64,000 nucleotides of DNA from Dendrophyllia cribrosa (Eukaryota; Cnidaria; Anthozoa; Scleractinia; Dendrophylliidae). Below are positions 1-10,655 of this stretch, piece after piece. Made by a program: the position numbers and the translations under genes. Location: NCBI GenBank assembly GCA_024195265.1, contig JAJLRJ010000004.1:37600311-37664310 (forward strand), in the 5' to 3' direction. The notes beneath the pieces were generated by a model. The model ran no database searches. It was not told the DNA's origin and saw only the letters and a list, made by a program, of their open reading frames with translations. How positions within the stretch are numbered: the stretch's first letter is position 1; every line of letters starts with the position of its first letter.

Positions 1-66
1 AGCCATGACCATAAAAAATGACGGGCATAGGTTCTATGAGTATGGCTTCGCGAGTCCTCCGCTAAA
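1..66 (-). repeat. Fragment of dispersed repeat R1 (window edge)
   Basis: The first bases are the reverse complement of about 32015-32080, which lies in the TIR element at 31959-33246. The shared stretch includes the sense-strand phrase around 'cccgtcatttttcatggtca'. The copy runs off the left edge and the similarity fades after about base 66. It has no coding content. Confidence 0.7.
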
Positions 67-596
67 AACTCAAGAAAACGTTTGATTTATAGAAGTCGCA
101 CAAAAACAATTTACCGGCGGTAAACAACTTCGCCAGAAACTATTTATTATACAAAATTTATACCGTCACTGGCTAGGACAAATTTTATATAAATTATTAC
201 ACTTAGAAAAGATACACCTGTTCAAGAAAAAAAGAGCAGTCTCTTTTTGTAGCTCATTTCTTTCACCTTAAAGATAGATGAATGAACTTCACTCAATCAG
301 GTTTCAATTAACTAAGGCCCCGTCCACACTAATGCGACACTAAGGCAACATTCCCTGTGCTTTCACGGTTTTACTAGTAACAGGCTAGCATTTTTTCCAC
401 AAGGTTGATTGGGTGTTGGGTGGGGCTTTATTGAGTCCAGTTGTCAGGTATTTTCTTGATGTTTCGGACACTATAGCTTTCGTGTTGTGGGTATTGTTTA
501 TGTAATTTGAATCTTTTGTTTTACATCATTTGCATTGGTGATCGCAAGAACCGCGACACCAAGAAACTGTCAATTGTTACGATCAATTGTCTTACA
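67..596. other. Non-coding, no recognised gene
   Basis: AT-rich sequence with no convincing ORF. A phrase 'ggccccgtccacacta' near 317 resembles ends of hAT-type MITEs, but I found no partner end nearby. The 69-aa ORF at 507-716 runs into the left arm of the following hairpin and looks spurious. Confidence 0.4.
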
Positions 597-775
597 ATTC
601 TCTATTTTCGAATTGCCCATAGTACACTTTGTTTGCCCCCCAAATTTTGCATAAACTATTGTTTTGAAATGCTCTTGGAAATATGCAGTCCTCTCAAGAG
701 CATTTCAAAACAATAGTTTATGCAAAATTTGGGGGGCAAACAAAGTGTATTATGGGCATTTCGAAAATAGAGAAT
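597..775. repeat. Foldback MITE, about 80-bp arms
   Basis: Bases 597-676 and about 692-775 are near-perfect inverted repeats around a 15-base loop. The ends read attctctattttcga and tcgaaaatagagaat. The element is non-coding and short, and no target-site duplication is obvious. Confidence 0.85.
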
Positions 776-974
776 GGAGACACAATGTAAAATATCTGAC
801 TACAAGCCAGTCCGAAATAAAACAGCAAGGATTTTACACCTGATAGAGTAAGATCTATATACAGTTGTAACCACTACAAACGTTGGGTCATTTCCAGTCG
901 CAATGATTTTGACTTTTTTTTTAATTATGTGCCTGTCATTTATTGTGCATATGAACTACGTATGTCGTTATTTA

Positions 975-1545
975 GAGCAGTTTTCAATCAAGTGTCGTAA
1001 AACCAAAGCCAAAGTAATTACTCTGACTGATCACAGGACTTACAGACAAACCCATCCAAGAACAGAACTCGAAGCAAATATATGTAACCGGCGCCAAGAG
1101 CGGGAAAAGTGTTGTGCGAGCAAATCACGATTGGTTTTGTTTTATTTCTGATTGGTTAATACAGTTATTTTCAACTGAGTGTCGTAAAACCAAAACCAAA
1201 GTAATCACTTTGGCCAATCACAACAGGCACGGACAATCCGATGAACCAATCAGAACTCAAAGCAAATGCATGCAGCCGGCGCCAAGCGCGGGAAAATGCG
1301 TGCGAGCAAGTCACGATTGGTTTTGGTTTTACTTCTGATTGGTCGAGAAAGTGGCGCGAGATTTTTTAGCCAATCACAAAACGTAGCAATGAAAAACCAA
1401 AGCAATCACGAAATTACTTTCGACACTCAATTGAAAAGCACTCTAAAGTGGCGCGAGATTTTTTACGAGCCAGTCACAAAACATAACAATGCAAAACAAA
1501 AGCAATTGCAAAATTATTTTCGACACTCCTGATTGAAAACCGCTT
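975..1545. repeat. TA-flanked MITE family T, partly tandem copies
   Basis: Degenerate, partly tandem copies of a MITE whose ends read gagcggttttcaattgagtg and its complement, flanked by TA. Internal landmarks are 'aaccaatcagaac', 'gccggcgccaagcgcggga' and 'cacgattggttttggtttt'. The same family occurs at 50452-50613, 50691-51143 and 56670-56908. Here the 5' end is repeated (975 and about 1162) and the 3' half is repeated ('gtggcgcgagattttt' twice). ORFs called here are spurious translations of the repeat. A TA flank suggests a Tc1/mariner-type origin; this is inference. Confidence 0.8.
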
Positions 1546-1553
1546 TATATTAT

Positions 1554-2014
1554 ATTAAGTAACAATCCGTGTAAGAAGTAGGCAACCCAAATCCACGGAA
1601 TGCAGAAAGGTGTGAATTGTGCTATTGTTGAAACCGTCCATCTCATTGGCTAAAACATGAAAATCTACCATAACTTCATCAGGCAGCGCATTTATTCATC
1701 TCTAGTTTACTAATTGATTACCTTTTAGTAAAAACTATTGTGATTTTTAATGCAACAAAAATTCTATGTGGGGAACATGGAAAATTAGAAGTCTTTCTTG
1801 GCCATTGTTTTGGAGTCTCACGATTGGATGAAATCTTGTAACACAAAAGAAACATCGCTTTAAAATAAAGTTTCAGTAAATTTTATTTCAAAACCATGTT
1901 GTCCATAGGTTGACGTATTCTCAGTACGAAAATCTAAACATTCTTATGTGGGGAAAGCGAAATGCTTCGGAACAATAGAGAATTGCCTACTTCTTACACG
2001 GATTGTTACTTAAT
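1554..2014. repeat. 461-bp TIR element, about 30-bp TIRs
   Basis: The left end (1554-1585, attaagtaacaatccgtgta...) is the inverted match of the right end (1983-2014). Both contain the core aatccgtgtaagaagtaggc. The interior is non-coding. It sits directly beside the family-T array. The superfamily is unknown. Confidence 0.8.
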
Positions 2015-2453
2015 TGTATTGAAATATTATCACCTTAGTAGGGAATTGTTCATAACAAGTGTACTTATAGACGACCCACCCACCCATCCACCTAGCTATT
2101 CCGTTTGCATTTCACTATCTTGTTTTTATGAAACCTGAATGGCCATTCAAGCTTCAACCAAACGGTATGCTCACATTTTGAGCTTAATAATCCAATCTAA
2201 TCCAATTAACTTCTTTTCCTCGTACCGTGGATTATACGGAGGCGCACTGTTGGTTTGCAGGAAAATGAATGATTGTAAAAAGTTTATCTTTAAATCCGTT
2301 CAGAGTTTTCATATTTACAGTCTCCCTCGGCAGTTCATTCCAGCCTTTGATAGTTCTTGGAAAAAAAGCATTGTAACAGTCTTAATGACATGGAGGAACA
2401 CGGTATTTGAAAACGTGGCTATTTCTAGTGTGCTTACAATTTGGAAGCATAAC
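2015..2453. other. Non-coding flank of the SAM-carrying transposon
   Basis: No repeat arm or protein similarity recognised. A 109-aa ORF (2139-2468) has no recognisable domain and runs into the transposon end, so it is not called as a gene. The last six bases, cataac (2448-2453), are the left copy of the target duplication of the next element. Confidence 0.5.
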
Positions 2454-2469
2454 TATGGAAAGCCATAAC

Positions 2470-2820
2470 TTTCTTATTATGTGTTGACGTTTCGTCGTTA
2501 TGTGATGTAGTTTTGTCATGTTGTAATTCTGATACATCGTTATGTGGTGCGGTTTTGGCACTATGTTATGAAGTTTCTAAATTATGTTTCGAGGTTTTGA
2601 CATTATGTGATGAGGTTTGATCATTATGTGATGTGGTTCTACCATGATGTGGTGTGGTTTTATCATTATGTGGTGAGGTTACTTGATTATGTGTTGTAGT
2701 CTTGTCATTACGTGATGTGGTTTCATCATTACGTGATGCGGTTGTTTCATTATGTGGTGCGGTTCCTTCGTTATGTGGTTTCACCATTATGTGTTGTGGT
2801 TTCAGCATTACGTAATGTGT
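2470..2820. repeat. Subterminal 21-bp tandem repeats, left TIR
   Basis: Degenerate 21-base units of the type 'tcattatgtgatgtggtt' fill the outer part of the left arm. On the minus strand they stay open as an 80-aa HN-rich ORF (2566-2808), but the 7-residue periodicity is just the 21-base unit translated. In DNA transposons such arrays are often transposase-binding sites; that role is inference. Confidence 0.75.
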
Positions 2821-3050
2821 TTTTTTTGTTCGGTTTCTTTATTTAGGAAATCGAGTTTACTTCCGGTGTCAAGTATTATTACCCAGGTTCCTCTCGTCCC
2901 AAGAACCCGTTTATCCAGTTTTTCTCGCCCACGGATGCTTTGCGCGTAATACACAGAGTCAATAAGATAAAGGATACCATTCGGTGGTTTGAGCGCGGGC
3001 TCATTTCCTCCATTGGAAATTGAACCTCCTTCGTCCTTCGTCGCGAAATC

Positions 3051-3266
3051 ATGGAGAACATTTTGAAAGAGCTCGGTTTTGACTCTATCATTCCACAATT
3101 TTCAGTCGAAAGAATTCAGCCTGCAAACGTTTCAGCATTGACGGATGAAGAGCTTTCTCGTTTGGGCGTAACAACGATTGGGGATCGCCTTCGTCTCCGT
3201 GATCTTTGTGCTGCCGCTGAAAAAGATCGTACGCGTGAGTCAGTAGCTGCAAATGTTCTCCATTAA
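3051..3266 (+). pseudogene. SAM-like domain ORF in left TIR (truncated)
   Basis: A 71-aa ORF starts at ATG 3051. Residues 1 to about 55 have the sterile-alpha-motif pattern: a hydrophobic start with ELGF, then IIPQF, then the helix LTDEELSRLGV, then TTIGDRLRLRDLC. SAM domains mediate protein-protein oligomerisation. After the TAA, the same frame continues as a basic stretch (ALFAGRSS...RKRKAVGRR) and a short segment with FVCVADR, which suggests a once longer protein. The stop occurs at the same place in both arms, so it predates this insertion or was copied with it. No promoter motif was identified. Confidence 0.65.
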
Positions 3267-3489
3267 CGCATGGCTCTGTTTGCCGGTCGTAGTAGTAGAA
3301 GGGCCGATCGCAAAAGAAAGGCAGTTGGAAGACGGACTTGTACCGTGAGCTTCGTCTGTGTCGCTGATCGACACCAGGGGAAAATTCCCACAGCCACAGA
3401 AAAACAAGTGTAATAAAGAGTGACTATCTACGCGACTCCCACGCGCGTGTTTTAGCCTTTAAGAAGGTCAGCTCGTACGAGTATATCTT

Positions 3490-3981
3490 TTAGAGAACGT
3501 TCCCTTTGTATGATATAAGGGGCGGTTCTTCGTATATTTTGTTCAGTAATGACTGCTGTTTTATAAGATGCCAGTGTTTCATGAGGATCTGTTTTAAGTT
3601 AGGCACCGATGGATGATATTTCGTTTCAAAAGGCAGGATTTTCTTGTCTTCTTTTCGTTTTTGCTGGAGCGCGTTATTTCTGTCTTCAAAAGTCGCTTCT
3701 GAGAGGACCCTTTGAACAAAATTCTCTGGGTAACCTCTTTCAAGTAGATGTGTTTTGAATTGAAATAGTGTTTTTGAAGAGTTAGTTTTGAGAAGTCTGA
3801 GAGCTTCTCCTTTGATGAAGCCTTTTTTGACTCCAGATGGGTGGCATGTAGAATAATGGGTGTACTGAAAAGTTTCAGTTGCTTTGAAATGGATGCGTAC
3901 ATCGAGCACCGATTCAGCTATGAATCTCTCGCCTTTGTTAACGCCGCCCCTAATATCATGACCGCCCCTAATATCATACAA
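3490..3981 (-). pseudogene. Penelope-like RT C-terminal fragment in transposon core
   Basis: A 163-aa ORF between the two TIR arms aligns by eye with the connector between the RT and GIY-YIG domains of Penelope-like elements. Its segments HFKATETFQYTHYS, ERGYPENFVQRVL and EEPPLISYKG match, in order, the corresponding segments of the Penelope-like ORFs at 52607-55172. It lacks the catalytic RT palm and the GIY-YIG nuclease. It is probably a captured or inserted 5'- and 3'-truncated fragment. It begins with a short duplicated motif (DIRGG twice) near the right arm. Confidence 0.7.
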
Positions 3982-4225
3982 AAGGCCGGGAACGTTCTCT
4001 AAAAGATATACTCGTACGAGCTGACCTTCTTAAAGGCTGAAACACGCGCGTGGGAGTCGCGTAGATAGCCACTCTTTATTACATTTGTTTTTCTGTGGCT
4101 GTGGGAATTTTCCCCTGGTGTCGATCAGCGACACAGACGAAGCTCACGGTACAAGTCCGTCTTCCAACTGCCTTTCTTTTGCGATCGGCCCTTCTACTAC
4201 TACGACCGGCAAACAGAGCCATGCG

Positions 4226-4435
4226 TTAATGGAGAACATTTGCAGCTACTGACTCATGCGTACGATCTTTTTCAGCGGCAGCACAAAGATCACGGAGACG
4301 ATCCCCAATCGTTGTTACGCCCAAACGAGAAAGCTCTTCATCCGTCAATGCTGAAACGTTTGCAGGCTGGATTCTTTCGACTGAAAATTGTGGAATGATA
4401 GAGTCAAAACCGAGCTTTTTCAAAATGTTTTCCAT
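4226..4435 (-). pseudogene. SAM-like domain ORF in right TIR (truncated)
   Basis: The mirror copy of the left-arm SAM ORF, with ATG at 4435 and the same terminal TAA. It differs by a 6-base in-frame deletion (GDRLRDLC instead of GDRLRLRDLC) and scattered substitutions. The frame is also open upstream of this Met. Two nearly identical inward-reading copies mean any promoter in the TIR would drive a SAM peptide from both ends. Confidence 0.6.
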
Positions 4436-4654
4436 GATTTCGCGACGAAGGACGAACAAGGCTCGATTTCCAGCGGAGGAAATGAGCCCGCGCTCAAACC
4501 CCCGAAAGGTATCTTTATGTTATTGACTCTGTGTATTACGCGCAAAGCGTCCGCGGGCGAGAAAAACTGGATAAACGGGTTCTTAGGACGAGAGGAACCT
4601 GGGTAATAATACTTGACACCGGAAGTAAACTCGATTTCCTAAATAAAGAAACCA

Positions 4655-4975
4655 CATTACGTAATGCTGAAACCACAACACATAATGGTGAAACCACATA
4701 ACGAAGGAACCGCACCACATAATGAAACAACCGCATCACGTTATGACAAAACTACAACACATAATCAATCACCACATAATGATAAAACCACACCACATCA
4801 TGGTAGAACCACATCACATAATGATCAAACCTCATCACATAATGTCAAAACCTCGAAACATAATTTAGAAATTTCATAACATAGTGCCAAAACCGCACCA
4901 CATAACGATGTATCAGAATTACAACATGAAAAAACTACATCACATAACGACGAAACGTCAACACATAATGATTAA
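4655..4975. repeat. Subterminal 21-bp tandem repeats, right TIR
   Basis: Mirror image of the array at 2470-2820, with units like cataatgatcaaacctcatca. A 71-aa HN-rich ORF (4664-4879) is the translated repeat. Small indels relative to the left array show unit loss or gain after the arms formed. Confidence 0.75.
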
Positions 4976-5248
4976 TGATCACATAAGAAAGTTATGGCTT
5001 TCCATACATAACATCTACTATCATTGATCTTCTGATCACAAATGATACCTCCAAAATAACTTCTTCAGGAACATTTGATCCTGGCTTGTCTGACCACTGC
5101 CTTATCTTTGCTACATTAAATTTCCATAAAGAAAAGATCGCTCCAAGGTATGTTACTGTTAAAAACTACAAGCATGTGAACACTAAAGAGCTAAAACATG
5201 ATATGGAGTGTGCCCCCTGGTCAGCATTAGAGATTTTTTAGGATATGG

Positions 5249-5631
5249 ATGATATTACAAGGGCATGGGACACTCTCTATATTAAAGAATATTCTGAATG
5301 AACACATATCAGAAAGAAAAGTCACAATTCGCTCAAACAGTCTGCCCTGGATGAATTCTCACATCAGGAAAATTATGAATAAGAGGTTCAAAACCCTCAA
5401 GCATGCTAAAGCAACAGGATCTAGTGCATCATGGGAGGAATACAAGAAACTTAGGAATGAAGTTACTAGCCTTTTGAGAGTTGCTGAAGCAAATTACTGG
5501 AAACAGGAGTTTAAGAATGCTAAATCAAGTAAGGACTTTTGGAAGTTAGTTGGTAAATTAACCAATAAGAAGAAACAATCTTCAATTGGTCCTATCAGAG
5601 ATGACCAAAACAATCTTATCCTTAATGACTC
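5249..5631 (+). pseudogene. LINE ORF2 fragment (post-endonuclease linker)
   Basis: The frame upstream (5020-5240) reads through an endonuclease C-terminus with SDHCLIF and is broken by a TAG near 5239. Further stops interrupt another frame around 5300. From about 5300 a basic linker follows (NKRFKTLKHAKATG..., RVAEANYWKQEF), typical between the endonuclease and RT of CR1/L2-type LINEs. It ends at LILNDS, where the Gypsy LTR-like sequence begins. Confidence 0.7.
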
Positions 5632-5909
5632 TGTGACAGTATTCATGAAGTAGTAACTTGAACCGCTTACCTATTTTGAGCGCAGGCTCAGACAGGCCCC
5701 GGAAAACGTTCTCACGTGTTGTAAGCCATGCTATTTTACGGCTTCGTATTAAAGTGTTTTAGTTGAGTTCAACAGTTGTTCGTCGTCTATCGAACCCAGA
5801 ATCAACACATGGTGTCAAGAAGTGGTTGTGTAAGAAGTGTTTGAAATATTCTCGTCGTGGAACATCAGGTTCGTTGCTGTTCGCATAATTCGAAACCATG
5901 TTGTACAAA

Positions 5910-6259
5910 ATGGCGGGACGTCTGTTCAATCCACCGGATCCTTTGTAGCTGTCGCAAGGAAATTCGTCGCAAAATTGGAAACGATTCAAACAGACGTGGA
6001 ATAACTACGAGTTAGCTATTGGAATAGCAAGAAAGGAAGATCGAATTCGTGTCGCAACCTTTCTAACTGTGATCGGGGATGAAGCGTTGGACGTGTACAA
6101 TGCCTTCACGTGGGATAGTGAAGAAGACAAAGTCAAAATGGATAAAGTTCTGGAGAAATTCGAGGATTTCTGTGAGCCACGGAAGAATACTATCTACGAA
6201 AGATATTTGTTCTTCTCACGAGGACAGGAGAGTAGCGAGTCAATTGATAAATATGTCAC
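5910..6259 (+). pseudogene. Gypsy A gag N-terminus
   Basis: A gag-like reading starts at ATG 5910 (MAGRLFNPPDP) but hits TAG at codon 13. It reopens in other frames through YELAIGIARKEDR and TVIGDEALDVYNAF to SSESIDKYVT. At that point the TIR element 6260-7403 interrupts it, and gag resumes at 7404 with TALRNMADNCEFEDLRD. The pattern matches capsid regions of K02A2.6-type Gypsy proteins. It is non-functional. Confidence 0.7.
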
Positions 6260-7370
6260 CAGGGCTCGAAACTAACTTTTCAGCTTACTAGCCCAGTGGC
6301 TAGTGACAGGTTTGAATTCACTAGCCAAAATATGTTTTCACTAGCCAGACTTGTACAGGATTGGGGCAATAACATGATCGTGTCATACTGATTAACAACA
6401 AAAATCTACGAGACTTGGAAACACATTTTTCTTTTAGTTTTCTTCTTTAATCTCATACTAACAGCTTACAACGTACTGCCGTACGGAGAAACGTCGAGAA
6501 GATAAGACTAACATCTTACGAACGTACTTACCTGCGGAGAAACGTCGAGAAAATAAGACTACACCTTACGGATGTTCTAATGTACGGAAAAACGTCGAGA
6601 AGATAAAACTGACATCTTACGAACGAACAAATGTACGGAAAAACATTGAGAAGATAAAACTAACATCTTACGAACGTACTAACGTACCTAAAAACGTCGA
6701 AAAGATAAAACTAACACCTTACGAACGAACAAACGTACGGAAAAACGTCGAGAAGCTAAGACTAGTAATACCTTACGAACGTATACTAACGTACGGAAAA
6801 CGTTGAGAACGTACAGTCTGTACCAACGTAGGGGAAAACGTAAGATAAGACCTTGTTACGAACGTACTAATGTAATGTACGGGGAAACTTCAATAAGATA
6901 TAACTAATATCGTACCGAAAATTGTTATGAAGACAAGATATACGTCGTACGTAGCGAAACACGGAGAAACGTAGAACGAACAAGACTGTTACTGTACTAA
7001 ATGTACTGAACTTCACTACATTAGCACATTTTTCGTAAGAAATAGCTGAAACAAGAATTGAAATAGCCAAGTAGAGATCCCGGTGTTCCGGCTCTAACAA
7101 AAACTCTGGTCACCCAGAAAATGAAAATCGGTTTCCAAAAAAAAAACTTTATCGCTTTTTCAAATTTTTGGTTGAAGGCATTAAAAATATGATATCTGTG
7201 ACTGTCTACAGTTTATAGCTATGTTTCAGTTTTTGGTCTGTCAATTGGCTTTTGCAATTCATCAGAAATAATTTTTAGTTTGGTTCCGTCCGGTGCTTTA
7301 CGATTTTCACTAGCCCAAATGGCTAGTCAAAACAAAATCCACTAGCCAAAACTGAATTTTTACTAGACTT

Positions 7371-7403
<33 letters not shown>
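6260..7403. mobile_element. hAT-like non-autonomous element in Gypsy A gag
   Basis: Ends read CAGGGCTCGAAACTAAC and GTTAGTCTCGAGCCCTG (one mismatch). tgtcac flanks both sides (6254-6259 and 7404-7409), and the gag reading resumes across it. CAGGG-type TIRs are typical of hAT elements, which usually make 8-bp duplications; only six bases match here. Subterminal 'cactagcca' words cluster near both ends. There is no transposase ORF. Confidence 0.75.
6466..6995. repeat. Degenerate ~55-bp minisatellite in the hAT-like element
   Basis: About nine diverged units of the form 'aaaacgtcgagaagataa' + 'actaacatcttacgaacg' + 'tactaacgtacgg'. Units vary by small indels. It is non-coding and confined between the two ends of the 6260-7403 element. 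Confidence 0.75.
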
Positions 7404-10400
7404 TGTCACAGCTCTACGAAATATGGCTGATAACTGCGAATTTGAAGATTTAAGAGATTCGTTGATCCGTGACCGCATCGTGCTCGGGGTGACGGATAAC
7501 CACGTGAGAGAGCGATTACTGAGAGTCCCAGATTTGACACTGAATAAAGCTCTAGAAATTGCACGGGCCGCAGAAGCAACTCAAAGACAATTGAAGCAAA
7601 TGCAAAATCTTCATGAAGTCAATGCAGTGGGAAACAAGAAAGATAGATATCCCAGGAAGAAACCTGAAGAGAAGAAACCGTCTAGTGGAAGTGTGCAGCA
7701 GATTAATTGCAAGTTTTGTGGTAGGAAACATGTACGAGATAGGATGAAATGCCCTGCTTATGGACAGCAGTGCAAGAAGTGTGGTCGGAATAACCATTTT
7801 GCTTTGAAGTGCACAACAGGCAAGAAGTCGCATGAGAGTTCACATGTTGATCAGAATTTGCACTATGTTGAGGATCTAGATGAATGTTCATTTGAAGAGT
7901 ATACTATTGATGTCATTACTCACCAAGTTAGTGCTGTGGAAGCAAAGACCTGCCCAAAACAGCTATTCGCAACAGTGAAGGTAAACAACTCTAAAGATGT
8001 GACATTTCAGTTAGACTGTGGAGCAACTTGTAACTTGTTATCTCTCAAAGAATTTTCAAACATCATGGGAAATCCCAGGGATCTGTATTTGAAGAAAACA
8101 TCTGCAACACTCAAAATGTACAATGGAACTACAATGGCTCCATTGGGAAAGTCCACTCTCAGATGTACTAAAGGTGAGGTGAGTCAAGATGTTGATTTCT
8201 TTATTATTGATGAGGATGTTAGACCATTGTTGGGTGCTGAAACTTGTCAGGAACTGAACTTCCTCAAAGTTATGGTGAATAACGTGCTAGACTCTGAAAA
8301 TGTGAATTCAGTGAACGATAAGTTACAAACCACACCAAGTGTTCTGACCAGAGAGCGGATTCTTGAAGATTACAGTGATGTGTTTGAAGGCCTAGGGTGC
8401 ATGGATGGGTTATACCATATGGAACTTGACAAGACTGTGAAACCAGTTGTTCACCCCCCAAGAAAGGTTCCAGTAGCATTGAGAGACCGTTTGAAAGAAG
8501 ACCTCGATAAGTTAGTTAAAGAAGAAGTTATCACTCCAGTCACAGAGCATACCAATTGGGTGTCCAGTTTGGTTTTAGTCAATAAGCCAGACAAGTTAAG
8601 AATTTGTATTGACCCACAAGATTTAAACAAGGCGCTTCTAAGACCCCACTATCCGCTTCCGACGATAGAAGAAGTGGCAACCAGGCTAAGCAAGGCAAAG
8701 GTGTTTTCTGTTTTGGATGCCAAGAACGGGTTCTGGCAAGTTCAGTTAGATAAAGAGTCGTCATTCCTCACTACCTTTAATACGCCCTTCGGTCGTTACC
8801 GTTGGCTGCGCCTACCCTTTGGTATCAAAACAGCCTCAGAGGAATATCAGCGTTGAATCCATGAAAGTCTTCAAGGTCTCAGTGGTATTGAAGACATCGT
8901 AGATGACATCCTGTGTGTAGGAGAGGGCGATACTTATGAAAGTGCAGTTGAAGATCATGACCGAAATCTAATCGCACTCCTCGAGAGATGCCGTGAAAAG
9001 AACATTAAGCTCAATCCAAAGAAGTTACAGTTGAGAAAGCAAGAAGTGCCGTACATTGGTCATTTGTTAACCCCGGATGGTTTAAAGCCTGATCCAAACA
9101 AAGTTAAAGCAATTTTGGAGATGCCCACCCCTGTTGAGAAACAGTCCCTGCAAAGACTGCTGGGAATGATCACATATCTTGCGAAATTTCTGCTCAACCT
9201 GTCTGACGTCACTGAACCGTTAAGACGCCTGTTAGACAAAGATGTGTTATGGCATTGGGATGACACACATGAGAATGCGCTAAATCAAGTGAAGCAGCTG
9301 ATCACAAGGGAACCAGTCCTCAGGTACTTTGACAACGCCAAAGAAGTAACTCTGCAATGTGATGCCTCTGAATCTGGACTTGGTGCCACCATTATCCAAG
9401 AAGGTCAGCCTGTAGCTTTCAGCTCAAGGGCACTAACAAGCACCGAGCGCAACTACGCGCAAATCGAGAAAGAGTTACTCAGCATAGTTCACGGATGCAC
9501 ACGTTTTGATCAGTATGTTTATGGAAGAGAAATAACTGTACAAACTGATCACAAGCCTTTGGAGAATATATTCAAGAAACCTCTGCTTTCAGCTCCCAAG
9601 AGGCTTCAGAGGATGTTGTTACAGTTGCAGAAGTACAACCTGACCCTAGTGTACAAACCAGGGAAGGAACTGTTCATCGCGGATACACTTAGTCGAGCAT
9701 ACTTACCGGATGATACAGCTTCAGAGAAGATGAATTCTGATGTGTTTGCTGTAAAGCAAGAAGAATATTTAATCAAGTCCATAGAAGAAATTAACATGGT
9801 TGAATTTCTGCCAATCACAGCCGAACGCCTTGCAGATCTTCGAGAGAAAACTGAAAGCGATGAAAGCCTTCAGAAGCTGAAACATGTTATTCGGGTTGGT
9901 TGGCCAAATACGAAAGAAGAAGTTCCACCAGAAATCCGAAATTACTTTCACTTCAGAGAGGAACTGACTATTCAAGATGGCATTCTCTTCAAAGGAAATC
10001 GAGTGATCGTACCTGGAGCACTGAGGTCACACATGGTGAAGAAAGTACACTCGAGCCACATTGGTATAGAAGGTTGTTTAAAAAAGGCAAGAGATGTCCT
10101 ATTTTGGCCAGGGATGACATCTGAAATCAAGGACTGTGTTGCTAAATGTGATACATGCAACACGTATCAGGCTAACCAACAGAAAGAGCCTCTCATACCG
10201 CATGATCCACCTAAACGCCCCTGGTCCCATGTAGCAACAGACCTCTTCAATTTTGACAACAAAGATTGGTTCATCGTTGTTGACCACTGGTCAGATTACT
10301 TTGAACTAAACCAGCTACCAGATACCCATGCAAGTTCTGTTATCAAGTCACTCAAGAATCAATTCGCTCGCCATGGCATACCGGATACACTATTTAGTGA

Positions 10401-10655
10401 CAATGGACCTCAATTTGTGTCAAAAGAGTTCAAGGAGTTTGCTTCGACCTGGCAGTTTGATCATCAGACATCGTCACCCCATTATCCCCAGTCAAATGGG
10501 AAGATAGAAAATGCAGTGAAGTTGGCCAAGAGACTGCTTACCAAAGCAAAGGCAAGTGGACAAGACCCATACCTAGCCATTCTTGATTGGCGAAACACGC
10601 CATCTGCCAGCATTGGAACATCGCCGGTCCAAAGATTGTTTGGAAGGAAAGCTCT
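7404..10655 (+). pseudogene. Gypsy A gag-pol, broken
   Basis: The reading continues from gag: two zinc knuckles (CKFCGRKH..C and CKKCGRNNHFALKC), an aspartic protease (QLDCGATCNLL) and RT starting at RICIDPQDLNKAL. A TGA at 8854-8856 interrupts RT, and the same frame continues with VDDILCVG (catalytic DD). RNase H follows (QCDASESGLGATI), then the integrase HHCC module (HSSHIG...CDTC) and core (SDNGPQF, ...SNGKIENA). At about 10655 it runs in frame into LINE RT. The likely products would be those of a K02A2.6-like Gypsy, but the stop, the gag insertion and the lost 3' end make it non-functional. Confidence 0.85.

Larger units (their letters stand above)
2454..5006. mobile_element. DNA transposon with ~1-kb TIRs carrying SAM-domain ORFs
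   Basis: The left arm (2454 to about 3505) and right arm (about 3984-5006) are long inverted repeats with a few small indels, around a core of about 480 bp. Ends read TATGGAAAGCC and GGCTTTCCATA. A perfect 6-bp duplication, cataac, flanks the insertion (2448-2453 and 5007-5012). From the outside inward each arm holds subterminal 21-bp tandem repeats, a start codon and SAM-type domain reading inward, and a basic tail. The core holds part of a Penelope-like reverse transcriptase ORF on the minus strand. No intact transposase is present, so the copy is probably non-autonomous. The 6-bp duplication and TATGG end match the element at 37936-40263, which carries a transposase-like N-terminus; an IS3EU-like origin is possible but unverified. 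Confidence 0.85.
5632..10655 (+). mobile_element. Degraded Ty3/Gypsy element A, 3'-truncated, inside the LINE
   Basis: A probable 5' LTR (about 5632-5807, starting tgtgacag) is followed by tggtgtcaagaagtgg, which resembles a primer-binding region. Gag, zinc knuckles, protease, RT, RNase H and integrase follow to about 10650. The element then passes directly into LINE RT sequence with no 3' LTR and no integrase C-terminus, so its 3' end and part of the LINE are deleted. It carries early stops and a hAT-like insertion in gag. The LTR limits are approximate because the second LTR is missing. Confidence 0.75.

Noticed and set aside
2139..2468. 109-aa plus ORF left of the SAM transposon
   Set aside because: No domain, and it ends inside the transposon terminus.
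2566..2808. HN-repeat protein ORF (and its mirror 4664-4879)
   Set aside because: The 7-residue period equals the 21-base subterminal repeat; both copies lie in TIRs and differ by indels.
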